Shown here in pieces: positions 1 through 7,074 of a DNA stretch of 19,823 nucleotides. Location: the NCBI GenBank assembly GCA_910588875.1, contig CAJURT010000052.1:1-19823 (forward strand). The letters run 5' to 3'. Source of the DNA: an uncultured Lachnospiraceae bacterium. Its GTDB lineage: Bacteria > Bacillota > Clostridia > Lachnospirales > Lachnospiraceae. Each line of letters opens with the position of its first letter. Position 1 is the first letter of the stretch. A program made the position numbers and the translations under genes. The notes under the pieces were generated by a model, which saw only the letters and a program-made list of their open reading frames with translations, was not told the DNA's origin and did not search any database.

Positions 1-192
1 ACCTCCACATTCTTTTTTATTTTGAATGTCCGCAAAATCCGTCCTACATCCGTGGACCATGGGACAGCATTTGATGTGGCAGGAAAAGGGGTTGCCAGCG
101 AGGTAAGCATGGTAGAGGCGATCAAGGTGGCAGCAAAATATGCCCCTAATTTTGAAAAGCAAAGTATGAGAGAAGGAGGAAAAAAGGGATGA
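1..192 (+). CDS. PdxA-family dehydrogenase, C-terminal fragment (gene runs off the window start)
   Basis: Frame 1 is open from the first base to a TGA at 190-192 and encodes the C-terminal 63 residues of a protein. It contains the TSVDHGTAFDVAGKG stretch and the following VASEVSMVEAIKVAA helix typical of the C-terminus of PdxA-type NAD-dependent dehydrogenases (4-phosphohydroxythreonine dehydrogenase and its paralogues acting on phosphorylated four-carbon acids). The stop overlaps the ATG of the next gene (ATGA), so the two are probably translationally coupled and in one operon. The residues before IRPTSVDHG (TSTFFFILNVRK) do not resemble the NVTLGLP-like segment I expect there, and there is one extra residue (Pro) before TSVDHG, so the fragment may be a divergent paralogue. 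Whether this is the vitamin B6 enzyme or a catabolic paralogue cannot be told from this piece; the context favours a catabolic paralogue. Confidence 0.75.
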   Translation, partial: TSTFFFILNVRKIRPTSVDHGTAFDVAGKGVASEVSMVEAIKVAAKYAPNFEKQSMREGGKKG

Positions 193-1556
193 AAAAAAGA
201 AACAGAAAAGCATTGGTGGCAGCAGGGATGGCGATGGCAGTGATGTTAAGCGGCTGCGGGTCAAATTCCGGGCAGGCACAGAACCAGACAGCCGCCCAGG
301 AAGCACAGACCCAGCAGGCAGCATCCGGCAATGCAGGGAATGAGGCAGCCAAGGAGACGGCAGGGAACCCGGGAGATGGGGGGACGATCAAACTGGGTGG
401 CCTATATGACCGTACCGGTGATTTTGCCCTGGTGGGGGTGCAAAAGTACAATGCCGCCCAGCTGGCGATTTCCGAAATCAATGAGGCCGGCGGCCTGCTG
501 GGAAAACAGATTGAGTTTGTTGCGCCGGATACCCAGTCAGACAATACCCGGTATCAGGAAATGGCAAGGAAGCTGATCCTGGAGGACAAGGTGGTGGCGA
601 TCCATGGAGCCATGTCCAGCGCCTCCCGTGAGGCAATCCGGCCAATCATGGAAGAGAATAAAATGCTTTACTTTTATAACAATCAGTATGAGGGCGGCGT
701 GGCCAGCCATTATACCTTCTGTACAGGGGCAGTGCCGGAACAGCAGGTAGTGCCCATGATGAAGGACATGATTGAAAAGTATGGCAACAAATATTATTTT
801 ATCGGTGCGGATTACAATGTAGGCTACGGCACGTTTGCCTGGGCGGAATTTATCGGCAACGGCCTTGGTGCGGAATGTGTGGGCAAAGAGTTTGTGCCCC
901 TGTCGGTTTCCCAGTATGCCTCTTCCATTGATAAGATCAAGGCGGCAAATCCGGATTTCGTCATCGTACATCTGACCGGCGTTACCCAGAGTTCCTTCTT
1001 TGGGCAATGGAATGCTTCCGGCAGCGACCTGCCCCCTCTCTGCTCTACGTTTTTGATGGTGCAGGGCTATGAGCATAAGCGGTTTGACCCGCCGGCGCTG
1101 GCAGGCACTTTTGTAACCACTGCCTACACGGAGGAACTTGAGACACCGGAGGCAAAAGAATTTACGGAAAAAATGTATAAGATGTTCCCGGATATGGAAT
1201 ATGTAGGGATGGAAGCAGAATCGGAATATACCGGCATTTATCTGTGGGCAGAGGCGGTGAAGAGATGCGGGACCACGGACGTGGAAACCGTGATTGCGGA
1301 GATGGAAAAGGGCATTACGCTGGAAGGGATGCCCTGCGGCAAGGTGGTTTTGCTGGGGGACAGCCACCAATGTGTAAAGGATATCTGGTCCATGCACTGT
1401 GATGAGAACCACAACCTGGTTGCAGACACCTGTTATCCCCAGTCGGTGCCGTTCTGGCTCTCCGAGGTTATGGGGGTTGACTTGAGGAAAGAAGCACCCA
1501 ACGTGGAACTGAGCCTGGACGAAATGCCTGCAGATGCAAAAATGCCGGAAATGTAA
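189..1556 (+). CDS. Amide/urea-type ABC transporter substrate-binding lipoprotein
   Basis: This 455-residue protein starts at ATG 189 behind GGAGG at 176-180. It has a lysine/arginine-rich lipoprotein signal peptide with lipobox LSGC (Cys23), then a Gln/Ala/Gly-rich linker to about residue 65. The rest is a type I periplasmic-binding fold of the branched-chain amino acid/urea class (Peripla_BP_5/6), beginning TIKLGGLYDRTG. Segments such as FYNNQYEGG and YYFIGADYNVGYG resemble UrtA, FmdD and AmiC, which bind urea and short-chain amides, more than leucine-binding proteins. It should sit on the outer face of the membrane and feed the permease encoded just downstream. The formamidase-family gene at the end of the operon supports an amide ligand. 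The exact ligand cannot be read from the sequence. Confidence 0.88.
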   Translation: MKKRNRKALVAAGMAMAVMLSGCGSNSGQAQNQTAAQEAQTQQAASGNAGNEAAKETAGNPGDGGTIKLGGLYDRTGDFALVGVQKYNAAQLAISEINEAGGLLGKQIEFVAPDTQSDNTRYQEMARKLILEDKVVAIHGAMSSASREAIRPIMEENKMLYFYNNQYEGGVASHYTFCTGAVPEQQVVPMMKDMIEKYGNKYYFIGADYNVGYGTFAWAEFIGNGLGAECVGKEFVPLSVSQYASSIDKIKAANPDFVIVHLTGVTQSSFFGQWNASGSDLPPLCSTFLMVQGYEHKRFDPPALAGTFVTTAYTEELETPEAKEFTEKMYKMFPDMEYVGMEAESEYTGIYLWAEAVKRCGTTDVETVIAEMEKGITLEGMPCGKVVLLGDSHQCVKDIWSMHCDENHNLVADTCYPQSVPFWLSEVMGVDLRKEAPNVELSLDEMPADAKMPEM

Positions 1557-1567
1557 GCTGCCCAGGG

Positions 1568-1611
1568 CCGGCGGGAAGACAGGGTTATCCTGTTTTGTAA
1601 AAGTCTGCCGG
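1568..1611 (+). other. Possible attenuating hairpin after the binding-protein gene
   Basis: An inner stem ACAGG (1579-1583) pairs with CCTGT (1589-1593), followed by TTTTG. An outer pairing CCGGC/AGAC (1568-1572, 1577-1580) with GTCT/GCCGG (1603-1611) is also possible; it competes for two bases of the inner stem. This could be a leaky terminator or 3'-stabilising structure that keeps binding-protein mRNA in excess. The T-run is short, so the call is weak. Confidence 0.3.
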
Positions 1612-1638
1612 GAAAACGGGCGATAAAATAAAAAGACA

Positions 1639-1695
1639 CGGTGCGTGCCTGATAGGGACATCCAGGCCAGGCAGGAATATTTGGGGCATGCACCG
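1639..1695 (+). other. Stem-loop in the leader of the first permease gene
   Basis: CGGTGCGTGCC at 1639-1649 pairs with GGCATGCACCG at 1685-1695 over 11 positions with one G-U wobble. The stem encloses about 35 nt and ends 10 nt before the GAAAGG ribosome binding site (1705-1710) of the permease gene. It occupies the longest intergenic gap of the operon (1557-1719). It may set the ratio of binding protein to permease; no known riboswitch class is recognised. Confidence 0.4.
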
Positions 1696-1719
1696 GTTTG
1701 GTTAGAAAGGATTGTGGAT

Positions 1720-2622
1720 ATGAATACTTTCATTGTTTCATTATATCAGGTCCTGGACAGTTTCGCATTTTTAATGATTGCGGCAATCGGGCTTTCTATT
1801 ATCTATGGTATGATGGGGATCATCAACATGGCCCATGGGGAATTTATCATGTTAGGGGCATATATCACAACCCTGGCTGCCAGGTGGGGGCTGCCTCTTG
1901 GGGCTGCAATCCTGGCAGGTTCATTGGGGGTTGCCATATTCGGCGGGGTGATTGACCGCCTCCTGATGTGCCGGCTGTATAACCGCCCCCTGGACTCGAT
2001 TGCAGTAACCTGGGGGCTTAGCCTGATTCTTTCACAGGGAATGCTTATCCTGATGGGGCCCACCCTTCCGGTTGTGACTGCCCCGTTTGGCCATGTGGCG
2101 ATTGGCGGCAGCACTTATCAGGTTTACCGACTGATCATCATAGGGATCGCATTTGTCATCCCGGTAATATTATACTATGTTTTTTCGGCAACCAGGTTTG
2201 GGATAGAATCCAGGGCAACCATGCAGCGGCCGGAAAGCGCCGGTATGCTAGGGATCAATACCAAAAAGATGTATGCAATCACCTTTATGGTGGGCTCGGG
2301 GCTGGCAGGCTTTGCCGGAGGGCTCTATGCGCCTACGATGACCATTGCCCCCACCATGGGTCAGTCCTTCCAGATGCAGAGTTTCGTCACTGTGGTGGTA
2401 GGCGGCGTGAACCCTCTGGTGGGCACTGTGACATCAGCGGGATTTTTGGGCGTGGTGCAAGGCCTGGTTTCCATGGCACTGACTTCCTTCTTCGGCAGGA
2501 TGGCGCTGCTCTTGGTGGCAATTTTAGTGCTGCGTATGCTCCCGGGCGGGATGTCGCTTTTAGTGGAAAGGATTCATGAACGCAGAATGGAGGGAAAACA
2601 GGCGAATGAAAAAAACAGATAA
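1720..2622 (+). CDS. ABC transporter permease, LivH/UrtB type
   Basis: This is a 300-residue polytopic membrane protein of the branched-chain amino acid/urea permease family. I chose ATG 1720 because GAAAGG at 1705-1710 is well placed and because the protein then begins directly with the usual first hydrophobic segment; the frame is open upstream to 1645 but that stretch is not protein-like. Near the N-terminus, LSIIYGMMGIINMAHGEFIMLGAY is replaced-by-family typical: the IINMAHGEF core is the LivH hallmark. Further family features are AMQ-like SRATMQRPESAGMLGIN and the GLAGFAGGLYAP loop near residues 190-230, followed by VVGGVNPLVGT. It forms the channel dimer with the LivM-like protein. It is 300 residues long and lacks the long N-terminal region of some cyanobacterial UrtB proteins. 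Confidence 0.9.
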   Translation: MNTFIVSLYQVLDSFAFLMIAAIGLSIIYGMMGIINMAHGEFIMLGAYITTLAARWGLPLGAAILAGSLGVAIFGGVIDRLLMCRLYNRPLDSIAVTWGLSLILSQGMLILMGPTLPVVTAPFGHVAIGGSTYQVYRLIIIGIAFVIPVILYYVFSATRFGIESRATMQRPESAGMLGINTKKMYAITFMVGSGLAGFAGGLYAPTMTIAPTMGQSFQMQSFVTVVVGGVNPLVGTVTSAGFLGVVQGLVSMALTSFFGRMALLLVAILVLRMLPGGMSLLVERIHERRMEGKQANEKNR

Positions 2623-3637
2623 AATCCGTTGGGACAGTTCCATGGTGGCCACGGTTGTCTTTTTTGGCGTATTATCCGTATATCCTCTTTTTGCGTCTGG
2701 ATTCAGTGTCCTCAACCTGACCTCTTTTATGTATCAAATGCTTTTGGCTGCAAGCCTGGTGCTGACCTGGGGATATTGCGGGCTGTTCAGCTTTGCCCAG
2801 GCAGCTTTCTACGGTTTAGGGGGCTACTGCTATGGGATCATTGCCCTGAATCTGCAGCAGAATGCGCTTACCCCCCTGGCGATGGTGCTGTCCGTGCTGT
2901 TTGGGTTTGCGGTGGCAGGAATTTTTGGATATTTCCTTTTTTATGGAAAGGTAAATGATTCTTTTCTGGGAGTGATAACCTTGTGCTTCACCCTGATCGG
3001 GGAGACTTTCCTGCAGCAGACGGCAGACCCAAAATGGAAAATCGGGAAGGTGGCATTAAATGGTTTTAACGGAATCAACAAAATCCCTCCCCTCACCATT
3101 GGAAACTACCCGGTTACGGGGACGGCATTTTACTATGTGGTGCTGGCGACGATCTTAATCGTGCTGGTTGCGTTTAAGGTGATTGAGAAGCACAGTATGG
3201 GCTATGCAATGTTTGCCCTGCGGGAGAATACCCACAGAAGCAGCCTTTTGGGATATGACGCCTCTAAAATCAAGACACTGGTATTTGCGGCCGGAGGAGG
3301 GATTGCGGCCCTGGCAGGGGTTTACTATACCATGTGGGGCGGTTATATTGTGCCGACATCCATGAACATGACATCAGCGACAGTGCCGATTGTGCTTGCG
3401 GCGGCAGGTGGGAGGAAGAATCCGATTGCCGTATACCTGTTTGCCTTGATTTACCTGAAATTTGCCCAGGCAATGGCAGCAAACGGGACACAGTATGCCT
3501 ATGTGGTGTTAGGGGCGATTCTGATATTGGTAGTGCTGCTGGTACCGAACGGGATCATTGATACCGGGTTCCAGGCAATCGATGGGTTTGCCGGGAGGCT
3601 GAGGCAAAAGGGAAGCAAGGAGGGAGGCCGCGGATGA
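2606..3637 (+). CDS. ABC transporter permease, LivM/UrtC type
   Basis: This 343-residue membrane protein is the second permease of the transporter. An upstream in-frame ATG exists at 2576, but ATG 2606 is preferred because GGAGGG at 2589-2594 precedes it and the protein then opens with MKKTDKIRW before the first membrane helix. The gene overlaps the end of the LivH-like gene. Family features are the TWGYCGLFSFAQAAFYGLGGYCYG segment near residues 50-75 (core GLFSFAQAAFYGLGGY), the FALRENTHRSSLLGYD cytoplasmic loop, and the APIVLAAAGGRKNPI-like segment PIVLAAAGGRKNP. The stop codon overlaps the start of the next gene as ATGA, so the permease and ATPase are translationally coupled. Confidence 0.9.
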   Translation: MKKTDKIRWDSSMVATVVFFGVLSVYPLFASGFSVLNLTSFMYQMLLAASLVLTWGYCGLFSFAQAAFYGLGGYCYGIIALNLQQNALTPLAMVLSVLFGFAVAGIFGYFLFYGKVNDSFLGVITLCFTLIGETFLQQTADPKWKIGKVALNGFNGINKIPPLTIGNYPVTGTAFYYVVLATILIVLVAFKVIEKHSMGYAMFALRENTHRSSLLGYDASKIKTLVFAAGGGIAALAGVYYTMWGGYIVPTSMNMTSATVPIVLAAAGGRKNPIAVYLFALIYLKFAQAMAANGTQYAYVVLGAILILVVLLVPNGIIDTGFQAIDGFAGRLRQKGSKEGGRG

Positions 3638-4350
3638 TGGATACGATTCTGGAATTAAAGGGATTGTCAAAATATTTTGGCGGCATCAGGGCCAACGATA
3701 ACGTAAATATGAAAATCGAAGGCGGGGAACTCCATTGCCTGATTGGCCCCAACGGGGCAGGGAAAAGCACAATTTTCCGTATGATCATGGGAGAGTACCC
3801 TCCCTCAAAGGGAGAGATTATATATGAGGGCCAAAATATTACAAAACTGAAAATGTGGCAGCGGGCGTACCGGGGAATCAGCATCAAAATGCAGATACCG
3901 GGGGTTTTTGGCGAACTGTCCCTGCGTGACAATATCCGGATAGCCCTGCAGAACCATGTATCCTCCCATGAAGTGGAGGCAGAGATTGACCGGCTGGTAG
4001 ATTTTGTAGGAATCCAGGGTCTGGGAAACCCTTTTGTTAAGAACATGTCCCATGGCCAGCAGCAATGGCTGGAGATAGCCATGGCGCTGGCATCCAGGCC
4101 CAAGCTTCTTTTGTTGGATGAGCCTGCTGCGGGAATGGGGCCGGAGGAGACAGAGTTTACTGCACAATTGGTGAAAAAAATCAATGCCCAGGGGATGACG
4201 GTTATTTTTATCGATCACGATATGAACTTTGTCAGGAGGATTGCCCAGCGGGTCACAGTACTGCATTATGGAAAGATATTTGCAGAAGGCTCCCTGGAGG
4301 AGATTGAGAAAAATGAAGATGTCATCCGGATCTACCTGGGGGAAGAATAA
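3634..4350 (+). CDS. ABC transporter ATP-binding protein, UrtD/LivG type
   Basis: This 238-residue ATPase carries Walker A GPNGAGKST (38-46), a signature sequence MSHGQQQWLEI (138-148) and Walker B LLLLDEP (158-164), plus the IDHD switch-histidine motif. The SHGQ.QWLEI form of the signature, in place of the usual LSGGQ, is characteristic of UrtD proteins, as is the SIKMQIPGVF Q-loop segment. It is cytoplasmic, binds the permease dimer and powers uptake. AAGGAGGGA at about 3617-3625 precedes ATG 3634, which overlaps the upstream stop; a second ATG at 3637 is an equally possible start. The UrtD resemblance supports a urea/amide rather than amino acid transporter. Confidence 0.92.
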   Translation: MMDTILELKGLSKYFGGIRANDNVNMKIEGGELHCLIGPNGAGKSTIFRMIMGEYPPSKGEIIYEGQNITKLKMWQRAYRGISIKMQIPGVFGELSLRDNIRIALQNHVSSHEVEAEIDRLVDFVGIQGLGNPFVKNMSHGQQQWLEIAMALASRPKLLLLDEPAAGMGPEETEFTAQLVKKINAQGMTVIFIDHDMNFVRRIAQRVTVLHYGKIFAEGSLEEIEKNEDVIRIYLGEE

Positions 4351-4379
4351 AGGCAGGTTTTGCAAAAGGAGGCGAAAGG

Positions 4380-5078
4380 ATGCTTAAGGTGCAGGCTCTG
4401 ATGTCAGGATATGGGAAGGTACAGGTAATCCGCGGCGTTGACATTGAGATAAAAGAGGGGGAGATCGTATCCATTATCGGGAGAAACGGGGTGGGGAAAA
4501 CCACGCTGATGAAAACCATCATAGGTTCCATCCGCCCCATGGGAGGTTCGATTCAAATCAATGGTAAGGATTTTACAAAAAAGCAGGTATACACCCGGGC
4601 GGCAGAGGGAGTCGGGTATGTGGAACAAGGGCATGGCATTTTCCCGGCGCTGACAGTAGAAGAAAACTTAAAGATCGGCTTAGGGATCAACAACAGGAAA
4701 AAATCAGGAGATTTGTCCGTTGCCCATGACTTCTTCCCGATTTTGTTTTCCAGGGGCAAGCAAAAGGCCGGGACGCTCTCAGGGGGAGAGCAGGCAATGC
4801 TCTCAATTGCCAGGGTTTTGGTTGCAAACCCGAAACTCATCCTGCTGGACGAGCCTTCAGAAGGGGTGCAGCCGAATATTGTAAACCAGATCGGGGAGAT
4901 TATCTGCAAAATCAATGAGGAGATGAATATTACGATCCTGATGGTAGAGCAGCATTTAAAGCTGATCCAGAAGATCTCCCAGAGGGCATATGCCATGGAT
5001 AAGGGAAGGATTGTGGGGAGCCTGAAACGGGAGGAACTACTGGACCAGGACAAGGTTACGTCCTACTTAACAGTATAA
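4380..5078 (+). CDS. ABC transporter ATP-binding protein, UrtE/LivF type
   Basis: This 232-residue ATPase has Walker A GRNGVGKTT (34-42), a Q-loop within YVEQGHGIFPALTVEENL (80-97), signature LSGGEQAMLSIAR (133-145) and Walker B LILLDEP (153-159). The GRNGVGKTT form and the DEPSEGVQPNIVNQI stretch match UrtE-type subunits. The signature has Glu in place of the first Gln of LSGGQ, a common variant. It follows the UrtD-like gene after 29 bp that include AAAAGGAGG, and forms the second half of the ATPase heterodimer. Confidence 0.92.
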   Translation: MLKVQALMSGYGKVQVIRGVDIEIKEGEIVSIIGRNGVGKTTLMKTIIGSIRPMGGSIQINGKDFTKKQVYTRAAEGVGYVEQGHGIFPALTVEENLKIGLGINNRKKSGDLSVAHDFFPILFSRGKQKAGTLSGGEQAMLSIARVLVANPKLILLDEPSEGVQPNIVNQIGEIICKINEEMNITILMVEQHLKLIQKISQRAYAMDKGRIVGSLKREELLDQDKVTSYLTV

Positions 5079-5103
5079 GGAAGAAATACCAGGAGGGAAG
5101 ACG

Positions 5104-6027
5104 ATGAGAGAAATCAAACTGGCAGATGATCAGTATAGCTATGTGTTTACACGTTATGCAGAACCTGTGGCAGCCGTAAAGCCCGGGGAAACCATAGCCC
5201 TCTATACGATGGATGCCTTCAGCAATAAAATATATAGCAACAACCAAAGGGCAGGGGAAGTGTTTAAGACACTAAAAGGGGATAATCCCCAGACAGGGCC
5301 CATAAAAATTGAAGGGGCAGAGCCGGGAGATATGCTGAAGGTGGAGATTGTTGACATTGAAGCCACCCGGGATTTTGCTGCCAGCTGTTTTAACCCCAAT
5401 TTCGGCGGACTGGTCTGCACGCGGACCACCCGTATGCTCCATGAGCCCCTCCCGGATCCCTGTTATATCTACAGACGGGACGAAAATGGAAATTATACGT
5501 ACAATAACCGCCTTTCCTTTAAGTGGGAGCCGTTTTTAGGAACCATTGCCACGGCCTCTGCCGTTGAGGTGATCAAGACCATAAGCCCCTTTGAAAACGG
5601 CGGGAATATGGATGTCCCTGACGTGAAGCCCGGCAATATTGTGTATCTTCCGGTTTCCGTACCCGGAGCCTATTTTTTCACCGGGGATGTCCATGCAAAG
5701 CAGGGGGAGGGGGAGGTGTGCGGCGTGGCCATGGAAATCACTGCCAAGGTGACACTAAAATTTGACCTGGTTAAAAACCACAAAATCTTATGGCCCCGGA
5801 TTGAAAGCCCCACGGAACTGATGTGTGTGGGCAGCGCAAAACCCATGGAGGATGCCGCCCGTATCGCATATTGTGAACTTCTGGGCTGGCTGATGGAACT
5901 GGGATGGGAGAGGCTTGAGGCTTACCAGGCTATCACCCAGGCCGGCAAGCTTTATGTGGGAAATATGGTGGATACCGTATATTCCCTGGTAGCCAAGATC
6001 GACAAAGAAATCGCATATCGGAAATAA
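5104..6027 (+). CDS. Formamidase/acetamidase family amidohydrolase (FmdA/AmdA)
   Basis: This 307-residue cytoplasmic enzyme belongs to the FmdA/AmdA family, which hydrolyses formamide or short aliphatic amides to the acid plus ammonia. Visible family motifs are TGPIKIEGAEPGDMLKVEI near residues 60-80 (core IEGAEPGD), GGNMD (166-170) and GDVHAKQGEGEVCG (194-207). The acidic and histidine residues of the last two motifs are expected to bind the catalytic metal. Length is typical of the shorter bacterial members. It begins 25 bp after the UrtE-like gene, with AGGAGGG ahead of ATG 5104, and closes the operon before a hairpin. The context indicates that the transporter imports the amide and this enzyme releases its nitrogen. 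The true substrate (formamide, acetamide or a larger amide) is not determined by the sequence. Confidence 0.9.
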   Translation: MREIKLADDQYSYVFTRYAEPVAAVKPGETIALYTMDAFSNKIYSNNQRAGEVFKTLKGDNPQTGPIKIEGAEPGDMLKVEIVDIEATRDFAASCFNPNFGGLVCTRTTRMLHEPLPDPCYIYRRDENGNYTYNNRLSFKWEPFLGTIATASAVEVIKTISPFENGGNMDVPDVKPGNIVYLPVSVPGAYFFTGDVHAKQGEGEVCGVAMEITAKVTLKFDLVKNHKILWPRIESPTELMCVGSAKPMEDAARIAYCELLGWLMELGWERLEAYQAITQAGKLYVGNMVDTVYSLVAKIDKEIAYRK

Positions 6028-6036
6028 ACCCAACAT

Positions 6037-6064
6037 GGCGGCAGGTATCTTATTACCTGCCGCC
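6037..6064 (+). terminator. Terminator of the amide operon (possibly bidirectional)
   Basis: GGCGGCAGGTA (6037-6047) pairs perfectly with TACCTGCCGCC (6054-6064) around a 6-nt loop, followed by TGTTCGCTTTTC. It lies 9 bp after the amidase stop, between convergent genes, so it may serve both strands. The T-tract is interrupted, which lowers confidence a little. Confidence 0.6.
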
Positions 6065-6115
6065 TGTTCGCTTTTCTGCGGGCAATTGTCTCCCGGTGCA
6101 TAGGAAGACAAACAG

Positions 6116-6137
6116 GCCCGGGAGGGGGTGCCCGGGC
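6116..6137 (-). terminator. Hairpin at the end of the GntR regulator gene
   Basis: Read on the minus strand, GCCCGGG and CCCGGGC form a 7-bp perfect stem around an 8-nt loop, starting at the last base of the TAG stop codon and followed by CTGTTTGTCTTCC. The T-rich tail is weak but the placement fits an intrinsic terminator. Confidence 0.45.
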
Positions 6138-6814
6138 TACTCACAGGGTTCCAGACCGGAATTTTGCATGTAGACACTCAAAGGGGCCTGCATATGGAGG
6201 ATAACCGCGTCATAGGCCTGCTGGGGGTTGCCTTCCCGGATTGCCTGATAAATGTCCCGGTGCTCATGGAGGGTGTGGAGCATACGCCCCTCGCTTTTCA
6301 GGGAATAGCTGGCCAGCCGCTTGGTTTTGTATATACACTGGTTATAGATATCCAAAAATGTCTCATTGTTGTTGTAGGTCACCAGGAGGAAGTGGAAGTG
6401 CTGGTCCTCCGCAGTAAACTGGAAGACATCGCTGGTAGATTCATAGATTTCCTGCTGCTTATCAAGGGATGCCTCCATGGCTGTTAAAAGGTTCCGGACA
6501 GGGCCGGAGGAATTGCTGATAGCAGCCTGCCTGGAACAATAGCCCTCTATGGCGGAGCGGATTTCCTGGTTTTCCATCATCTCTGTGTTGGTGATCTTAT
6601 GTAAGATAAACCCCTTGTTAGGGATAATATCAATCAGGCCTTCCTGATAAAGGCGGTGCACGGCATCCCGGACCGGTGTCCTGGAAATCCCAATCTCCAG
6701 AGAAAGCTTTGATTCAGAATATATCTGGTCATATTGGAAGGATTGGTCAAGGATTCCGTTCTTAATGTGGTCATAAGCTTGCTGCTGGAGGATCTTGAAT
6801 TGTCGTTCGCGCAT
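6137..6814 (-). CDS. GntR-family transcriptional regulator, FadR/FCD subfamily
   Basis: This 225-residue protein has an N-terminal winged helix-turn-helix (about residues 10-72) with the GntR signature ISRTPVRDAVHRLYQEGLI. A C-terminal all-helical FCD ligand-binding domain follows. Candidate metal-binding residues of that domain are visible as D137, H141, H185 and H207. FCD regulators usually sense small carboxylates or similar metabolites. The gene is convergent with the amide operon and is its nearest regulator, so control of that operon is likely, but the operon's promoter lies outside the window and no operator can be compared. The start is ATG at 6814-6812 with AAAGGG upstream on the minus strand; its own promoter is recognisable at 6892-6920. 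Confidence 0.88.
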   Translation of the reverse strand: MRERQFKILQQQAYDHIKNGILDQSFQYDQIYSESKLSLEIGISRTPVRDAVHRLYQEGLIDIIPNKGFILHKITNTEMMENQEIRSAIEGYCSRQAAISNSSGPVRNLLTAMEASLDKQQEIYESTSDVFQFTAEDQHFHFLLVTYNNNETFLDIYNQCIYKTKRLASYSLKSEGRMLHTLHEHRDIYQAIREGNPQQAYDAVILHMQAPLSVYMQNSGLEPCE

Positions 6815-6856
6815 AAGTAGTGGCCCTTTACATTTGGTTTTAGCCCATGGTGAGCG

Positions 6857-6871
6857 TTTTCTATAAGAAAA
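6857..6871. promoter_or_regulatory. Palindrome in the GntR gene leader, candidate operator
   Basis: TTTTCT ATA AGAAAA is a perfect 6-bp inverted repeat with a 3-nt spacer, lying between the predicted transcription start and the start codon of the GntR gene. Its position suits autoregulation. It does not match the FadR consensus, so ownership is inferred from position only. Confidence 0.35.
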
Positions 6872-6882
6872 GTATTTGATTC

Positions 6883-6907
6883 TTATTTTATATTATATTC
6901 AAAATAA
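6883..6907. promoter_or_regulatory. AT-rich inverted repeat over the GntR promoter
   Basis: TTATTTT (6883-6889) and AAAATAA (6901-6907) are inverted copies spaced by 11 bp. They flank and overlap the -10 box at 6892-6897. A dimeric regulator bound here would block the promoter, but AT-richness makes chance pairing possible. Confidence 0.3.
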
Positions 6908-6920
6908 AGAGAAACTGCAA
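6892..6920 (-). promoter_or_regulatory. Sigma-A-type promoter of the GntR regulator
   Basis: On the minus strand TTGCAG (6920-6915) and a perfect TATAAT (6897-6892) are separated by exactly 17 bp. The predicted start is about 70 bases upstream of the GntR start codon. Confidence 0.65.
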
Positions 6921-6992
6921 CCGGGAAATCGGAAAAAGGGATGTTGGCGTGGGAGGGGGCGTCAGGGAGGATGGGAAGGGCATGTTGCCATC

Positions 6993-7021
6993 TTTACTAC
7001 TTAAAATATACGTATTATAAT
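6993..7021 (+). promoter_or_regulatory. Likely promoter of the LRR-VWA-AAA operon
   Basis: TTTACT (6993-6998) and a perfect TATAAT (7016-7021) are spaced by 17 bp, 53 bp ahead of the LRR gene. The -35 box is weak. The rest of the 260-bp gap between the divergent GntR gene and this operon shows only the GntR promoter elements. Confidence 0.5.
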
Positions 7022-7074
7022 AAGGGCAGAAAAGGGGAGAATCTTATCGTAAGGGAAGGGAATGGGAGAGGCCT

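Noticed and set aside
537..1733. A 398-codon open frame on the minus strand opposite the binding-protein gene
   Set aside because: It is rich in His, Cys, Phe and Arg without domain signals, and lies fully opposite a clear lipoprotein gene plus its 3' gap. It is an antisense shadow.
3576..3585. CAATCGATGG in the LivM-like gene, resembling the operator
   Set aside because: The right half is not conserved and it is within coding sequence far from the lacI gene.
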